Shown piece by piece: positions 8,817 through 17,268 of a stretch of 37,314 bases of DNA; within the stretch, counting starts at the first letter, position 1; each line of letters begins with the position of its first letter. The position numbers were made by a program, and so were the translations under genes. The notes below the pieces were generated by a model. It saw only the letters and a list, made by a program, of their open reading frames with translations, had not been told where the DNA came from and made no database searches. The DNA is from Promethearchaeota archaeon (GTDB taxonomy: Archaea; Asgardarchaeota; Lokiarchaeia; Sigyniarchaeales; SOKP01), in contig JAFGGO010000122.1 of the NCBI GenBank assembly GCA_016930515.1, positions 1 to 37,314 on the forward strand, in the 5' to 3' direction.

Positions 8817-8842
8817 AATATTCCTCTCAATAAATAAACTTA

Positions 8843-8855
8843 ATATTATATAAGA
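8843..8855 (-). promoter_or_regulatory. TATA box of the UbiD/aconitase-X operon
   Basis: The minus strand reads TCTTATATAATAT, centred about 33 bases before the UbiD ATG at 8816. A short leader carrying GAGAGGAA would result. The rest of the gap, 8817-9037, is AT-rich with no other feature I can support. Confidence 0.5.
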
Positions 8856-9037
8856 AAAATAAGTTGTATCTTAATTTGATATAGTTACATGAAGGGTAAA
8901 TTTTAATAGTTTTTTGAAAAAATCCTGATTGTGTTGAAAATAATATTATCAATTATAAATTGAAATATTCAGATATATATTAAGCCTTATTTGAATGGAA
9001 ATAAAAAGTTGAACAAATAATATTATCAAAAATAGAA

Positions 9038-10675
9038 TTAAAATATGTGATCTACAGGAATATACATCGGAATCCAGTTTAACATGCCGACAGCCGTATA
9101 TGAAGCATTTGTTTCGTCTTTGGGAAAAACTCTTCTCATTTCATATTCCAATATGCTTTCTTTTTGTGTCGTGTGTGCGACGCGTACCAAACCGTCTTTA
9201 AGGAACCTCGTATCCAATCTATCAGTATGAACTAAATCATCAGATTCCAAGACGGCATATAAAGGAAAGAATCTCGTGTGGAAACCCGAATGTCCTTTTG
9301 GACAATAATTCAAACCCTTAACATTAGGGATAATGCATCCCTCGTCGCAAAAGTGCAGAATAAATCCTCTATGGGCGTTTTCCTCGTGTTCTGTAATTCT
9401 GCCTAAGACGAAGTCTGGTTGTTTAGTTCCCGCTTTCCACATTTCGTAATCTTGAACGCTTGCTCTCGTCTTATTCTTGATAAAGTCGTTTACTTTGGGA
9501 CCTAAATCAATCACGTCTTTAAAGCTCGGCTTTACTTTCAGCAATCCTGATATGCAGGTTGCGCCGGAACCATACGATCCGAAATAGATTGTATCGTTGT
9601 CTCTTGCGTGATTTTCGAGAATATAACAGACTTGGGCCCAGACAGAAGCGTTGTACATGTTACCAAAATGCATTGGCACTCTCAGATGAGGCAACACCCT
9701 TCCTTTAACATTCGATACCACCCAATTTGAAAAATGTTCCAAGCTGTCCGAAGCCAATCCTTTTTCTTTTAGTTTAAGGTAAAGATATTCGGGAACGACG
9801 CTAATATCTTGTAGCATTTTATCAAATTTTGTAAAAATCGAAGTCGTAAAATCTTCATTATTTGTTTTTGACAATAATTTATTTAGGTTTGTAACCCAGC
9901 GCTTTTCTATTATTTGTTGAACGCTCTTTAAAGCTAATTTGGAAAAAGGGGCGTGAAATGCGTAGAAATCTGCGTAAAAATCTCCGATCTGATTTATCAA
10001 GTCGTCGTAAGCGCTTAATTGAAAGCTTAAATAGGTATCAACGGAGTAATGACCAAAGACTTGTGCGTCCTGTTCGTTAGCGGGTCTAAAGAAATCGTTC
10101 ACATTTCCAGATACTTTGCCAAATTTCTTGCTAAAGGACGCCACACGAGGGTTCTTTGAAATAATTAAAGCAATTGCTCCAGAACCTTGAGTTGCTTCGC
10201 TCGGAGATCCAATTTGATATGAAGAAATATCGGCATTAATCACTAGTGCCTTAGAAATTACATCTTTTTCAATTAAAGCAACTGCGTTCAGTAAAGCTAA
10301 TGTTCCACCTGCACAGGCGTTGTAAATGTCTTGTGTTATTGAATTTTTAGAGATTCCTAATAGCTCTGCAAAAATATTAGAAACAGACTTTACGGCGTAA
10401 GTAACTGTTTCCGTACCGACAAAAACTGCGTCTATTTCTTTAGGATTAATGTTACCTCTTAATAGAGCGTAATAACCCGCTTTTAAACCAATAGAAATGA
10501 TATCCTCGTCTACTTCGGGAAGTCGCATTTCTTTTAAAAGAAGGCCTTTCTTGTATTTATCTGGATCGACATTTCGTTTTTCAGCAAGATCGCCAATATC
10601 CATGTAATGTCGCGGTGCGTAGAACGCAATTGAGTCGATTCCGATATTTGTAAATAAATATTCGTTTCCCATCAT
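9038..10675 (-). CDS. hmgcs: HMG-CoA synthase with an extended, Cys-rich C-terminus
   Basis: It condenses acetoacetyl-CoA with acetyl-CoA to HMG-CoA. The thiolase-fold active site is visible: Glu89 in GTETVTYAVKSV, nucleophile Cys121 in YNACAGGT, and His241 in FHAPFSK, all matching family positions. GNMYNASVW and GSYGSGATC near residue 370 complete the core. At 545 residues it is far longer than the roughly 350 of typical archaeal enzymes. The extra length includes inserts near 255-310 and a C-terminal region of about 150 residues with Cys443, Cys447, Cys458 and His462, a possible zinc site. It is transcribed alone from a clear TATA box. Two ATGs begin the frame, and the leaderless promoter geometry fits the first. 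Confidence 0.9.
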   Translation of the reverse strand: MMGNEYLFTNIGIDSIAFYAPRHYMDIGDLAEKRNVDPDKYKKGLLLKEMRLPEVDEDIISIGLKAGYYALLRGNINPKEIDAVFVGTETVTYAVKSVSNIFAELLGISKNSITQDIYNACAGGTLALLNAVALIEKDVISKALVINADISSYQIGSPSEATQGSGAIALIISKNPRVASFSKKFGKVSGNVNDFFRPANEQDAQVFGHYSVDTYLSFQLSAYDDLINQIGDFYADFYAFHAPFSKLALKSVQQIIEKRWVTNLNKLLSKTNNEDFTTSIFTKFDKMLQDISVVPEYLYLKLKEKGLASDSLEHFSNWVVSNVKGRVLPHLRVPMHFGNMYNASVWAQVCYILENHARDNDTIYFGSYGSGATCISGLLKVKPSFKDVIDLGPKVNDFIKNKTRASVQDYEMWKAGTKQPDFVLGRITEHEENAHRGFILHFCDEGCIIPNVKGLNYCPKGHSGFHTRFFPLYAVLESDDLVHTDRLDTRFLKDGLVRVAHTTQKESILEYEMRRVFPKDETNASYTAVGMLNWIPMYIPVDHIF

Positions 10676-11167
10676 GATGAAATTTCACCGGGATATGTTG
10701 ATATATAAGGTTTAAAATAAGAGTTAAATTTTTCGTTTTTAATAAGAACCTATAATGATCTTTTACTTAAAAGATTATTTATCTAAAAAAGTAAGATATG
10801 ACGATTTAACGATCATTTCTGGGATAAATTTATTTGAAATATAAATAGTTTTTCAATAACTTAACGCTTTTATTGGTTAATCTATTTAATTTTATACTTT
10901 TTTTCTCTAACATTTTACGAATATTCAAATTGTTTTATAATATTTGAAAGAAATTAATAATTTTTACTTAAAATATATTTTAAGGATGGAATTCTAATAG
11001 GTGTATTTTCCATCAAAAAGCTTTTTACGCTTGCTATATATTGTTTATTGATATAATATAAATAATGTTTTTATTCAAAAGCGTATTTATTTAATTAAGG
11101 AGATCGTTAAATATCAAGCACTTTTATTAATAAAACCAAAACATACATTTCTCAAGTGAATCATTAA
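10676..11167. other. Long AT-rich divergent intergenic region
   Basis: These 492 bases separate the divergent HMG-CoA synthase and cis-prenyltransferase genes. The left end carries the synthase TATA box. On the plus strand TATA-like stretches occur near 11034-11041 (GCTATATATTG) and 11052-11060. A purine-rich AAGGAGATCG at 11097-11106 resembles a ribosome-binding site, but no start codon follows at a usable distance. I see no open reading frame, tRNA-like fold or repeat array in it. Confidence 0.5.
10699..10710 (-). promoter_or_regulatory. TATA box of the HMG-CoA synthase gene
   Basis: The minus strand reads ACCTTATATATCAA, centred about 29 bases before the ATG at 10675, with AAACC just upstream as a possible BRE. 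Predicted transcription begins within a few bases of the start codon. Confidence 0.6.
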
Positions 11168-11893
11168 TTGGAAAAACTACTCGAATTTGATGGAGATAGA
11201 TTACCACTTCATGTGGGACTCATACCTGATGGAAATCGACGATGGGCTAGAATAAATAATGTCGATACAAAAATAGGGCATCTTTCTGGATACGAAGCTC
11301 TACGAAAAATAATATTTAGTTTTTTCGATTACGGGATTACTTATTTATCGATATATTGTCTTTCAATCGAAAATGTGAAAAAAAGGAGCGAAATTGAACT
11401 TAAATATCTTTATAAGATCATCCAAAAAGCGTGTGAAACTATAAAGAACGAACCATTGGTCGTTAAAGAAGAAGTAAAAGTAAATGTTTTTGGAAGGACT
11501 CACTTATTGCCAGATTTTGTTCAAGAAAGCCTCCAAGATTTAATGGATTTCACAAAAGATTACAACAAGAACTTTTTAAATCTTCTTATAATGTACGATG
11601 GACAAGAAGAAATAGTAGATTGTATGAAACAAATGATCGCCAATAATGTAGATCCTAGAGACATCACACCAAAAACGATAAAACAATTTTTATATTCTTG
11701 TGAACTACCTGAATTGGACTATATCATTAGGACTGGAATGGATGACGGAGCTAGAATTTCCGGTTTTTTACTTTGGGATGCTTCATATGCTGAATTTAAA
11801 TTTAGAAATGATTATTGGCCTGATTACAACGAAGAAATGTTGGTCGAGGATTTAAAAGATTACATCCAAAGACATAGAAGAAAAGGTAAATAA
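11168..11893 (+). CDS. uppS: cis-Prenyltransferase (undecaprenyl/dehydrodolichyl diphosphate synthase family)
   Basis: It elongates an allylic diphosphate with IPP in cis configuration to build the long polyprenyl carrier used for glycosylation. At 241 residues it has the family length. The N-terminal signature HVGLIPDGNRRWAR (residues 16-29) includes the catalytic Asp. LSIYCLSIENVKK matches the second block, and RTGMDDGARISGFLLWDASYAEF contains the usual R(T/S)xG..R.S.F..W...Y.E pattern. The tail ends in RRKGK, so an RxG-like element is present. The start must be the TTG at 11168 or later, because a stop codon immediately precedes it. It is divergent from HMG-CoA synthase. Product chain length cannot be told from sequence. 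Confidence 0.93.
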   Translation: MEKLLEFDGDRLPLHVGLIPDGNRRWARINNVDTKIGHLSGYEALRKIIFSFFDYGITYLSIYCLSIENVKKRSEIELKYLYKIIQKACETIKNEPLVVKEEVKVNVFGRTHLLPDFVQESLQDLMDFTKDYNKNFLNLLIMYDGQEEIVDCMKQMIANNVDPRDITPKTIKQFLYSCELPELDYIIRTGMDDGARISGFLLWDASYAEFKFRNDYWPDYNEEMLVEDLKDYIQRHRRKGK

Positions 11894-11895
11894 TT

Positions 11896-11942
11896 ATTTT
11901 TGCGTCAAAAATGTCAAGTTTCTATCGTTTTTATTTTAAAGA
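11896..11942 (+). terminator. T-rich terminator region after the cis-prenyltransferase gene
   Basis: Two T-runs (TTATTTTTGCG and CGTTTTTATTTT) follow the stop codon closely. Archaeal termination commonly occurs at such T-tracts without a hairpin. Confidence 0.35.
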
Positions 11943-11957
11943 AATGACACTTTTTGC

Positions 11958-11971
11958 TAAATATATATAAT
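11958..11971 (+). promoter_or_regulatory. TATA box upstream of the Ig-like/solenoid gene
   Basis: The sequence CTAAATATATATAAT lies about 65 bases before the ATG at 12031. It would give a leader of roughly 35-40 bases and may drive the three genes up to 17262. Confidence 0.45.
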
Positions 11972-12030
11972 ATGTCTTGATAATAATTATGTAATAATAA
12001 TAAAAAACGAGACTATCAAATAAGAACATC

Positions 12031-13818
12031 ATGAATGGTTCAAAATCAAGTCAACCAATATCTCTCGTCCTTAAAAATTACCCCACGCATTTATTAATAC
12101 CTTCTATTGATAATTTATTGGTCTTTCAAGCAATCAATTATTTAGGGGAAAAAAAGGATTATTTTTTCGAATTTCAAGGTCAAAACCTAAATGTAGAAGT
12201 TCAAGAAGAACTCACTCAATCAATAACATTTAATTCAGGGGAAACGAAGGAATTCACCATTAAATTCATCCCCAACGCCGATGGACAAGCAAAGTTAATT
12301 ATGAATGTCTTTTCTCTAAGTATTGTAAAAAAGAAAATAACCATTCAAGTCGTAAGAAATTCCGTACTAAAAAATAAGACAAAGAAGCACTTTCAAAAAT
12401 ACAAAATAATTCTAAACGATCAATTTGACAATTTTGATGCTAATCAATTCTTTGTTAGTCTAAGCGATCAAGATATTACAATAAAAGAAGAACAACTAAA
12501 GGTTAAAAGTTCTGGTCCTGATAAAGATCAAGATCTTAAATACTTGGCAAAAGCACATATTGTCAAGAGGAATATTCAAAAAGCACTTGAACTTTCCTTA
12601 CAAATTTCAAATGAAGATGAAAAATATCATTTTTATTATGATCTAATCCGTGCTTATGCTGCAATCGATTTACCAACAACAATGCAAATTGTTGATAGTC
12701 TACAGGACGAAGAAAAAAGAGCTTCAATAATTGAAGGCATAACCTCTCAAATAAGCAAGCACGATCAAGAAAAAATCCAAGAATTCTTATCTTTAATAAA
12801 AGATCCTGCGAAAAAGCAAGACCTATTAGTGAAAATCATTGGTCGACTTATTAAAATTAATCCTCCTATGGCATTCGAACTTTCCCATCTCATCCCTAAC
12901 GAATTAATAATAGCTAAAATTTTTATAAATTTAGCTCGAAGGTTCAAAAAATTAAATAACACGCCCGAAGCTGTAAAAACACTTACCCAAATTCTTAATA
13001 TATTTCAAAATTCGCCTAAAATAAACCTGAATCAAGGCAATCCTCAAGGACAAGTATACGAATTTGTTAAAGATATTGTTCATTTAATCGCAGAAATAGA
13101 CAATCCAAATTCGGCCTATTCTGTGATTGATGGCATTAAAAACGAAAATTTGAAAAAACAACTCCTTGACGATTTAGGAAACATTTTAATCGAAACAAAA
13201 GAGGAGATGAGAAAAGTTCAAGAACGTAATCTCGTGTTTTCGCAATATTTATTGTTTAATGTTTTAGTTTCGAATGTGAGCGAAGATATAAAATATTTCT
13301 CTGAAAATGGAGGGAATATCAGCTTAAATTTGCTATCTCAAGATTATTCCTTTAGAGCAATGTTCTTTTCATTATCCAGACTTTCTTTCAACATTTTTCC
13401 CTTTATGGAAAGATTATTTTTCGATTTGAATAATCAAATTGCGTTTTACATTTATCCTTCAAGTAGTGATAACCACATCAAAGAGACTAACGCATTAAAT
13501 CATAGTATAAACAAGTTTATCAATCCGAATAAACTTGCTCCTCAAATACGCATTTATAATTTGGATTTTATACCTTATTTAGGAACTCCAACTGTAATAC
13601 TTAGCGCCAGAAGCGAAGCACTTCAATCGAGGATAGAGCGGCAAGTTAAAAATATAAATATTGTTGTTGATAATAACATATTTAATGATGGAGCGACTTC
13701 GGAGTTATTAAATCGAATCTATGGAAGACTTTCCTCTTCAATAGTTAACATCGTTTTATCGTACGAATTAATGAACGATTTCGAATTGCTTAAAGCTTTA
13801 ATGCAAGCTTTAATATAG
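12031..13818 (+). CDS. Unknown protein: N-terminal Ig-like domain, helical repeats, alpha/beta C-terminus
   Basis: I do not recognise this protein of 595 residues. Residues about 8-115 alternate beta strands and resemble an Ig-like sandwich; the segment SGETKEFTIKFIPNADGQAK is typical of such domains. Residues about 165-400 are paired helices (for example KAHIVKRNIQKALELSLQI, VDSLQDEEKRASIIEGI) and look like a TPR- or HEAT-type solenoid. Residues about 420-595 alternate strands and helices. No signal peptide or membrane helix is present, so it is probably cytosolic and likely binds other proteins. It is followed 84 bases later by the GCS2-type ligase gene on the same strand, and may share its transcript. 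Confidence 0.75.
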   Translation: MNGSKSSQPISLVLKNYPTHLLIPSIDNLLVFQAINYLGEKKDYFFEFQGQNLNVEVQEELTQSITFNSGETKEFTIKFIPNADGQAKLIMNVFSLSIVKKKITIQVVRNSVLKNKTKKHFQKYKIILNDQFDNFDANQFFVSLSDQDITIKEEQLKVKSSGPDKDQDLKYLAKAHIVKRNIQKALELSLQISNEDEKYHFYYDLIRAYAAIDLPTTMQIVDSLQDEEKRASIIEGITSQISKHDQEKIQEFLSLIKDPAKKQDLLVKIIGRLIKINPPMAFELSHLIPNELIIAKIFINLARRFKKLNNTPEAVKTLTQILNIFQNSPKINLNQGNPQGQVYEFVKDIVHLIAEIDNPNSAYSVIDGIKNENLKKQLLDDLGNILIETKEEMRKVQERNLVFSQYLLFNVLVSNVSEDIKYFSENGGNISLNLLSQDYSFRAMFFSLSRLSFNIFPFMERLFFDLNNQIAFYIYPSSSDNHIKETNALNHSINKFINPNKLAPQIRIYNLDFIPYLGTPTVILSARSEALQSRIERQVKNINIVVDNNIFNDGATSELLNRIYGRLSSSIVNIVLSYELMNDFELLKALMQALI

Positions 13819-13890
13819 ATGTGTTTATAGAATTATAATATCAAGATAAAAATAGAAATTAAACAAATTTAAACATGTAACATAAACAGA

Positions 13891-13897
13891 AAGGGGA
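13891..13897 (+). promoter_or_regulatory. Ribosome-binding site of the GCS2-type ligase gene
   Basis: AAGGGGA lies five bases before the ATG at 13903. This is one of the clearer Shine-Dalgarno sequences in the window, and supports this ATG and translation from an internal position of a longer mRNA. Confidence 0.5.
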
Positions 13898-13902
13898 TAC
13901 GG

Positions 13903-15678
13903 ATGGTCTTTGAACAGAGGGATAATAAATCTAAAGGTCCAAGTGCGGGTGATCGATTTGCACAGGCCGTTAAGAATAAGGAAATTAAGAAATCCAAAAA
14001 ATCAAAAGAAAAGAAAAAGAAAAAAGATAAAAGCTCAAAAAAATCATCGCACTCTGCATTTTCAACAAGCAGTCAAGTTTCTCAAGAGCGTCGAGCACCA
14101 ATTGGGGGGATCTCTTTAGGTGAAAAAATAGATCGTTCTTCAGACAAGTTATTTGTTGGACACGATTACCGTGAAGTATTTAGTTGGGAGTACGAAAGAT
14201 CTTGGGCCGATATTCTCATGGATGTTGAACACTGGCACCTGATGCCCTTTACCCTTGGAATAGAACAAGAGTTAATCGTGGCAGATGATTATGGAAACTA
14301 TCTTCCTGGGGATGAAATGGTGTTTCGAATGAGAGAAATCGTTAAAGACGCTATAAAAATGTTAAAACAACTCATTAATGGTCAAAGATCGGACTTTTTA
14401 CCCATTCCAGAATATATAAAATCCAAGATATTAGTCCCTCCTTATGGAAGAGAAGATTTGGAAAAAGGATATGTAATGGATATTAGATATAACTTACCAG
14501 AAGGAAACGCATCATCTGAGGTAGACATTGATTGTTTTGGACGGGATGGAAATGTTACAGCCATCACCTATATTTTAGAATTAGTAACTCCACCTTGCGA
14601 ATATGTTGAGGAACTTGCTTTTTGGGCGTCAACATTGTTTTTATTGGCAAAAAAAACCCTTCCAAAAGATTTGAATATTATTGCCTCGGGAATCAATCCC
14701 GTCGCACGAGAATACACTCGTGGGCTCACGCAAGCGGATCACTTCCATATTGGTTCCTTTAAGGGTGGACATATTGAAAAGGCGATGGTATATTCAATGC
14801 TGAGAAATTTCATTCCACACCTAATTGCCCTTTCGAATAATTCACCGATCATAAACAATAGGCCAACTGATGTGGTTAAGATTATTAACGGTCGAATCAC
14901 TGCTCCAAATTGCATTCGATCGCTTCGATTGAAATATAACGAGACCATGTTATCCCCTAACATGCCTAAGGGGTTTCTCCCGTACCTTACATCTACCGAT
15001 CAAAGAGGAGTTCAGACTTTCTTGGATGCAGTTGAAAAAGCAGGTTTGGAAGACGCAAGAATGGTTGATTGCTTCCCTTTTACAGATTTTGGAACGATAG
15101 AGCTCAGAGTCTGCGACGCTCAGATATCCATTTGTCGGAGAATTGGGATGGCAATACTCATCCAAACCTTAGCCTACAAGGCTAGGAAATTGCTCATGAA
15201 AAAGAAATGGGTTCCAAACGCAGGAGCTCCAACTATATCTTTTAATAGGAAAGGAGCCTACGAACGCGGACTCATATCACTTTTCAAACCACAAAATCTT
15301 ACGCACGAATTCCTCGCAAAAAATGATCCTAATTTTGCAGAACAATACCTCGGTCCAAAAAATGACCCGGTTAATTACATGACGCAAGCAGTGCAAAGAA
15401 TGTTTTTTTATATCAAACCAGAATTGGTTGAACTTGGATTCTTATATTCTCCGTTTCTCAAACCCCTATTGATGAGCGTTTTTGGTGAAGTATCTTACGC
15501 AACTGCTCCCATGAGCGAAGCGGAATATCAATTATCGCTTTACGATTATAAGGTTAATCAAGGAGAAGACCCTAACATTCTAAACGATTTAATCTATTTT
15601 ACTACTGAATATTGTAAAGATCCTATAAGTCATCCCCTTACCGGTAATTTAACTCTTCCAAAAGAAATGAGGGATTAA
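13903..15678 (+). CDS. GCS2-type carboxylate-amine ligase with Lys-rich N-terminal tail
   Basis: Residues about 100-530 match the glutamate-cysteine ligase type 2 (GCS2/YbdK) family, ATP-dependent enzymes that join a carboxylate to an amine, classically glutamate to cysteine. Motifs seen are GIEQELIVAD from about residue 118, the DHFHIGSFKGG segment near 279-289, ALSNNSPI, and GTIELRVCDAQIS near 397-409. The first 75 residues are low-complexity and Lys/Ser-rich with no counterpart in usual family members. At 591 residues it is longer than the typical 370-400. The amidohydrolase gene follows after 36 bases, suggesting a joint pathway. The substrate is unknown, so I give no gene symbol. Confidence 0.82.
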   Translation: MVFEQRDNKSKGPSAGDRFAQAVKNKEIKKSKKSKEKKKKKDKSSKKSSHSAFSTSSQVSQERRAPIGGISLGEKIDRSSDKLFVGHDYREVFSWEYERSWADILMDVEHWHLMPFTLGIEQELIVADDYGNYLPGDEMVFRMREIVKDAIKMLKQLINGQRSDFLPIPEYIKSKILVPPYGREDLEKGYVMDIRYNLPEGNASSEVDIDCFGRDGNVTAITYILELVTPPCEYVEELAFWASTLFLLAKKTLPKDLNIIASGINPVAREYTRGLTQADHFHIGSFKGGHIEKAMVYSMLRNFIPHLIALSNNSPIINNRPTDVVKIINGRITAPNCIRSLRLKYNETMLSPNMPKGFLPYLTSTDQRGVQTFLDAVEKAGLEDARMVDCFPFTDFGTIELRVCDAQISICRRIGMAILIQTLAYKARKLLMKKKWVPNAGAPTISFNRKGAYERGLISLFKPQNLTHEFLAKNDPNFAEQYLGPKNDPVNYMTQAVQRMFFYIKPELVELGFLYSPFLKPLLMSVFGEVSYATAPMSEAEYQLSLYDYKVNQGEDPNILNDLIYFTTEYCKDPISHPLTGNLTLPKEMRD

Positions 15679-15714
15679 AGATAATTATTATTAAAAATTA
15701 GATAACTGAAAGAA

Positions 15715-17262
15715 ATGCTCAAAGCCACTATAGAACAGGACGGAAAAATAAAGGAAGAAAACATATTCGTAATCGACTGCCACTCTCACCTCGGAAAAGA
15801 TGTGGATGGTGCCATGATGATGAATCCATTGGCACCTTCTGGAACTTTTGATTTTTGGGGTAGCGTCCAAGGAAAATTAAGTCAAGAATTAAGTAAAACA
15901 AATGAATATTCTTTTTCAACAATGTTAAATGGAAGACCTGCGAGAATATCGTGGTCTTTTGAGCCATTTCCGTTTACTGATAAAGTATATACTAAACTTG
16001 AATCAATAAAAGGCAGATTCTCCGATCTTAAAGCGAAAGCCAAGTTTTATACCTTCATTGACCAAGCGGTGTGTTTTCCTTTCCAGGACGAGTTTCGCGG
16101 TAATAATCCCGAAGCGTTGTATAGAGCTAGCAACTTGAATGTGTCTCGCTTTACAACAAGATTCCCCTTTTCGATGAAATTGATTGGATACGCACGATGC
16201 GATCCGATGGAAGGACAAAAGGCAGTAAACGAGGTACAATTTGCCAGAGAAGTTCTTGGTCTTCGTGGACTCAAGCTTCATCCCCGTTCTGAAGGGTGGA
16301 TAGACAATATTAAATCAGAAAAAGCAATTAATGTTCTAATCGAGGCTGCAAAACACTCCATGCCCGTTATTTTTGACACGCGCGGGAAGGGTTCTATAAT
16401 CGCAATTGGAGAACTTATTAAATCCACGAGAAATATCATTCAGAACAAGCATCCAGATATTTTACCTCATTTTAAAGTTATTATTGCTCATTTTGCTCAA
16501 GGAAATATTGGAGATCACGATGTTTATAATACGATCGTTCAACCCAACACTTACGGAGATCTCTCAATGCTACACGGCGAAGGTGCAGGGAATTTTTTCA
16601 AGGATTTTCGACATTGGTTCAATGCTAATGGTAAGAAAAGCGTTGACAATCGAGAATGGTCGGAATATTTGATTTTCGGATCAGATTATCCATATTTTGG
16701 AGACGTGCATGCTTCAAAGCTTATCATTTATATCATCAATAAAATGTTTTTTGATTCAGGTGGTAGTATTCAAGATGTTAAGAATATATTAGGTCTTAAT
16801 CAATTAAGACTTTTACCCGAATATAATTTACCCCAAACCAATACGAACGCTTCGAATTTACCTAGTACGATCGTCTCAAATTTACCTATTAAAGGAAAAA
16901 ACTTGCTTTCAACTCGAGAAATGGCAATACACGCATTAACAAAACTCATTGCAGATAATCAAATTGAAATCAAGAACATGTGCCTTCAATTCAATAAATC
17001 ATGGGAGGAAATAAGCTCTGATGTATTATTAACGCTCTCGTCAACATTTAAAGACCAAAACATTAAATTATTATTAATGGATCTTATCAAGGATAGGGTT
17101 TCTCTTCTCGCTCCGTTAAGTAATAAGTTTGCGTGGAATAAATTCGGTTATAAATATTTCAATCCTGAAGATAGAAGTGGTTTAGATTCTATTTTTACCC
17201 AAACTTTCCTTGCTTTAACTCAAGATAAAATAATTGAATGTTTAAGTCCTATCTTTAGTTAA
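15715..17262 (+). CDS. Amidohydrolase-family metal-dependent hydrolase with C-terminal extension
   Basis: Residues about 17-360 form an amidohydrolase-2 type TIM barrel. The expected metal ligands are all visible: the HxH pair His23/His25 in IDCHSHLG, a His in LKLHPRSEG near 188, a His in IIAHFAQGN near 259, and an Asp in FGSDYPYFGD near 324. A helical region of about 130 residues follows, without recognisable motifs. Family members hydrolyse or decarboxylate small molecules. The substrate is unknown; adjacency to the GCS2-type ligase suggests that it acts on the same amide or a precursor. The gene converges on the histidine kinase gene with a six-base gap, so the two transcripts probably overlap. 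Confidence 0.82.
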   Translation: MLKATIEQDGKIKEENIFVIDCHSHLGKDVDGAMMMNPLAPSGTFDFWGSVQGKLSQELSKTNEYSFSTMLNGRPARISWSFEPFPFTDKVYTKLESIKGRFSDLKAKAKFYTFIDQAVCFPFQDEFRGNNPEALYRASNLNVSRFTTRFPFSMKLIGYARCDPMEGQKAVNEVQFAREVLGLRGLKLHPRSEGWIDNIKSEKAINVLIEAAKHSMPVIFDTRGKGSIIAIGELIKSTRNIIQNKHPDILPHFKVIIAHFAQGNIGDHDVYNTIVQPNTYGDLSMLHGEGAGNFFKDFRHWFNANGKKSVDNREWSEYLIFGSDYPYFGDVHASKLIIYIINKMFFDSGGSIQDVKNILGLNQLRLLPEYNLPQTNTNASNLPSTIVSNLPIKGKNLLSTREMAIHALTKLIADNQIEIKNMCLQFNKSWEEISSDVLLTLSSTFKDQNIKLLLMDLIKDRVSLLAPLSNKFAWNKFGYKYFNPEDRSGLDSIFTQTFLALTQDKIIECLSPIFS

Positions 17263-17268
17263 ATTTAT

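Noticed and set aside
11097..11106. Shine-Dalgarno-like AAGGAGATCG suggesting a small gene upstream of the cis-prenyltransferase
   Set aside because: No ATG, GTG or TTG follows at a usable distance, and it is too far (about 60 bases) from the TTG at 11168.
13910..14119. Lys/Arg-rich second frame inside the GCS2-type ligase gene
   Set aside because: It comes from reading the Lys-rich tail in another frame; there is no independent start signal.
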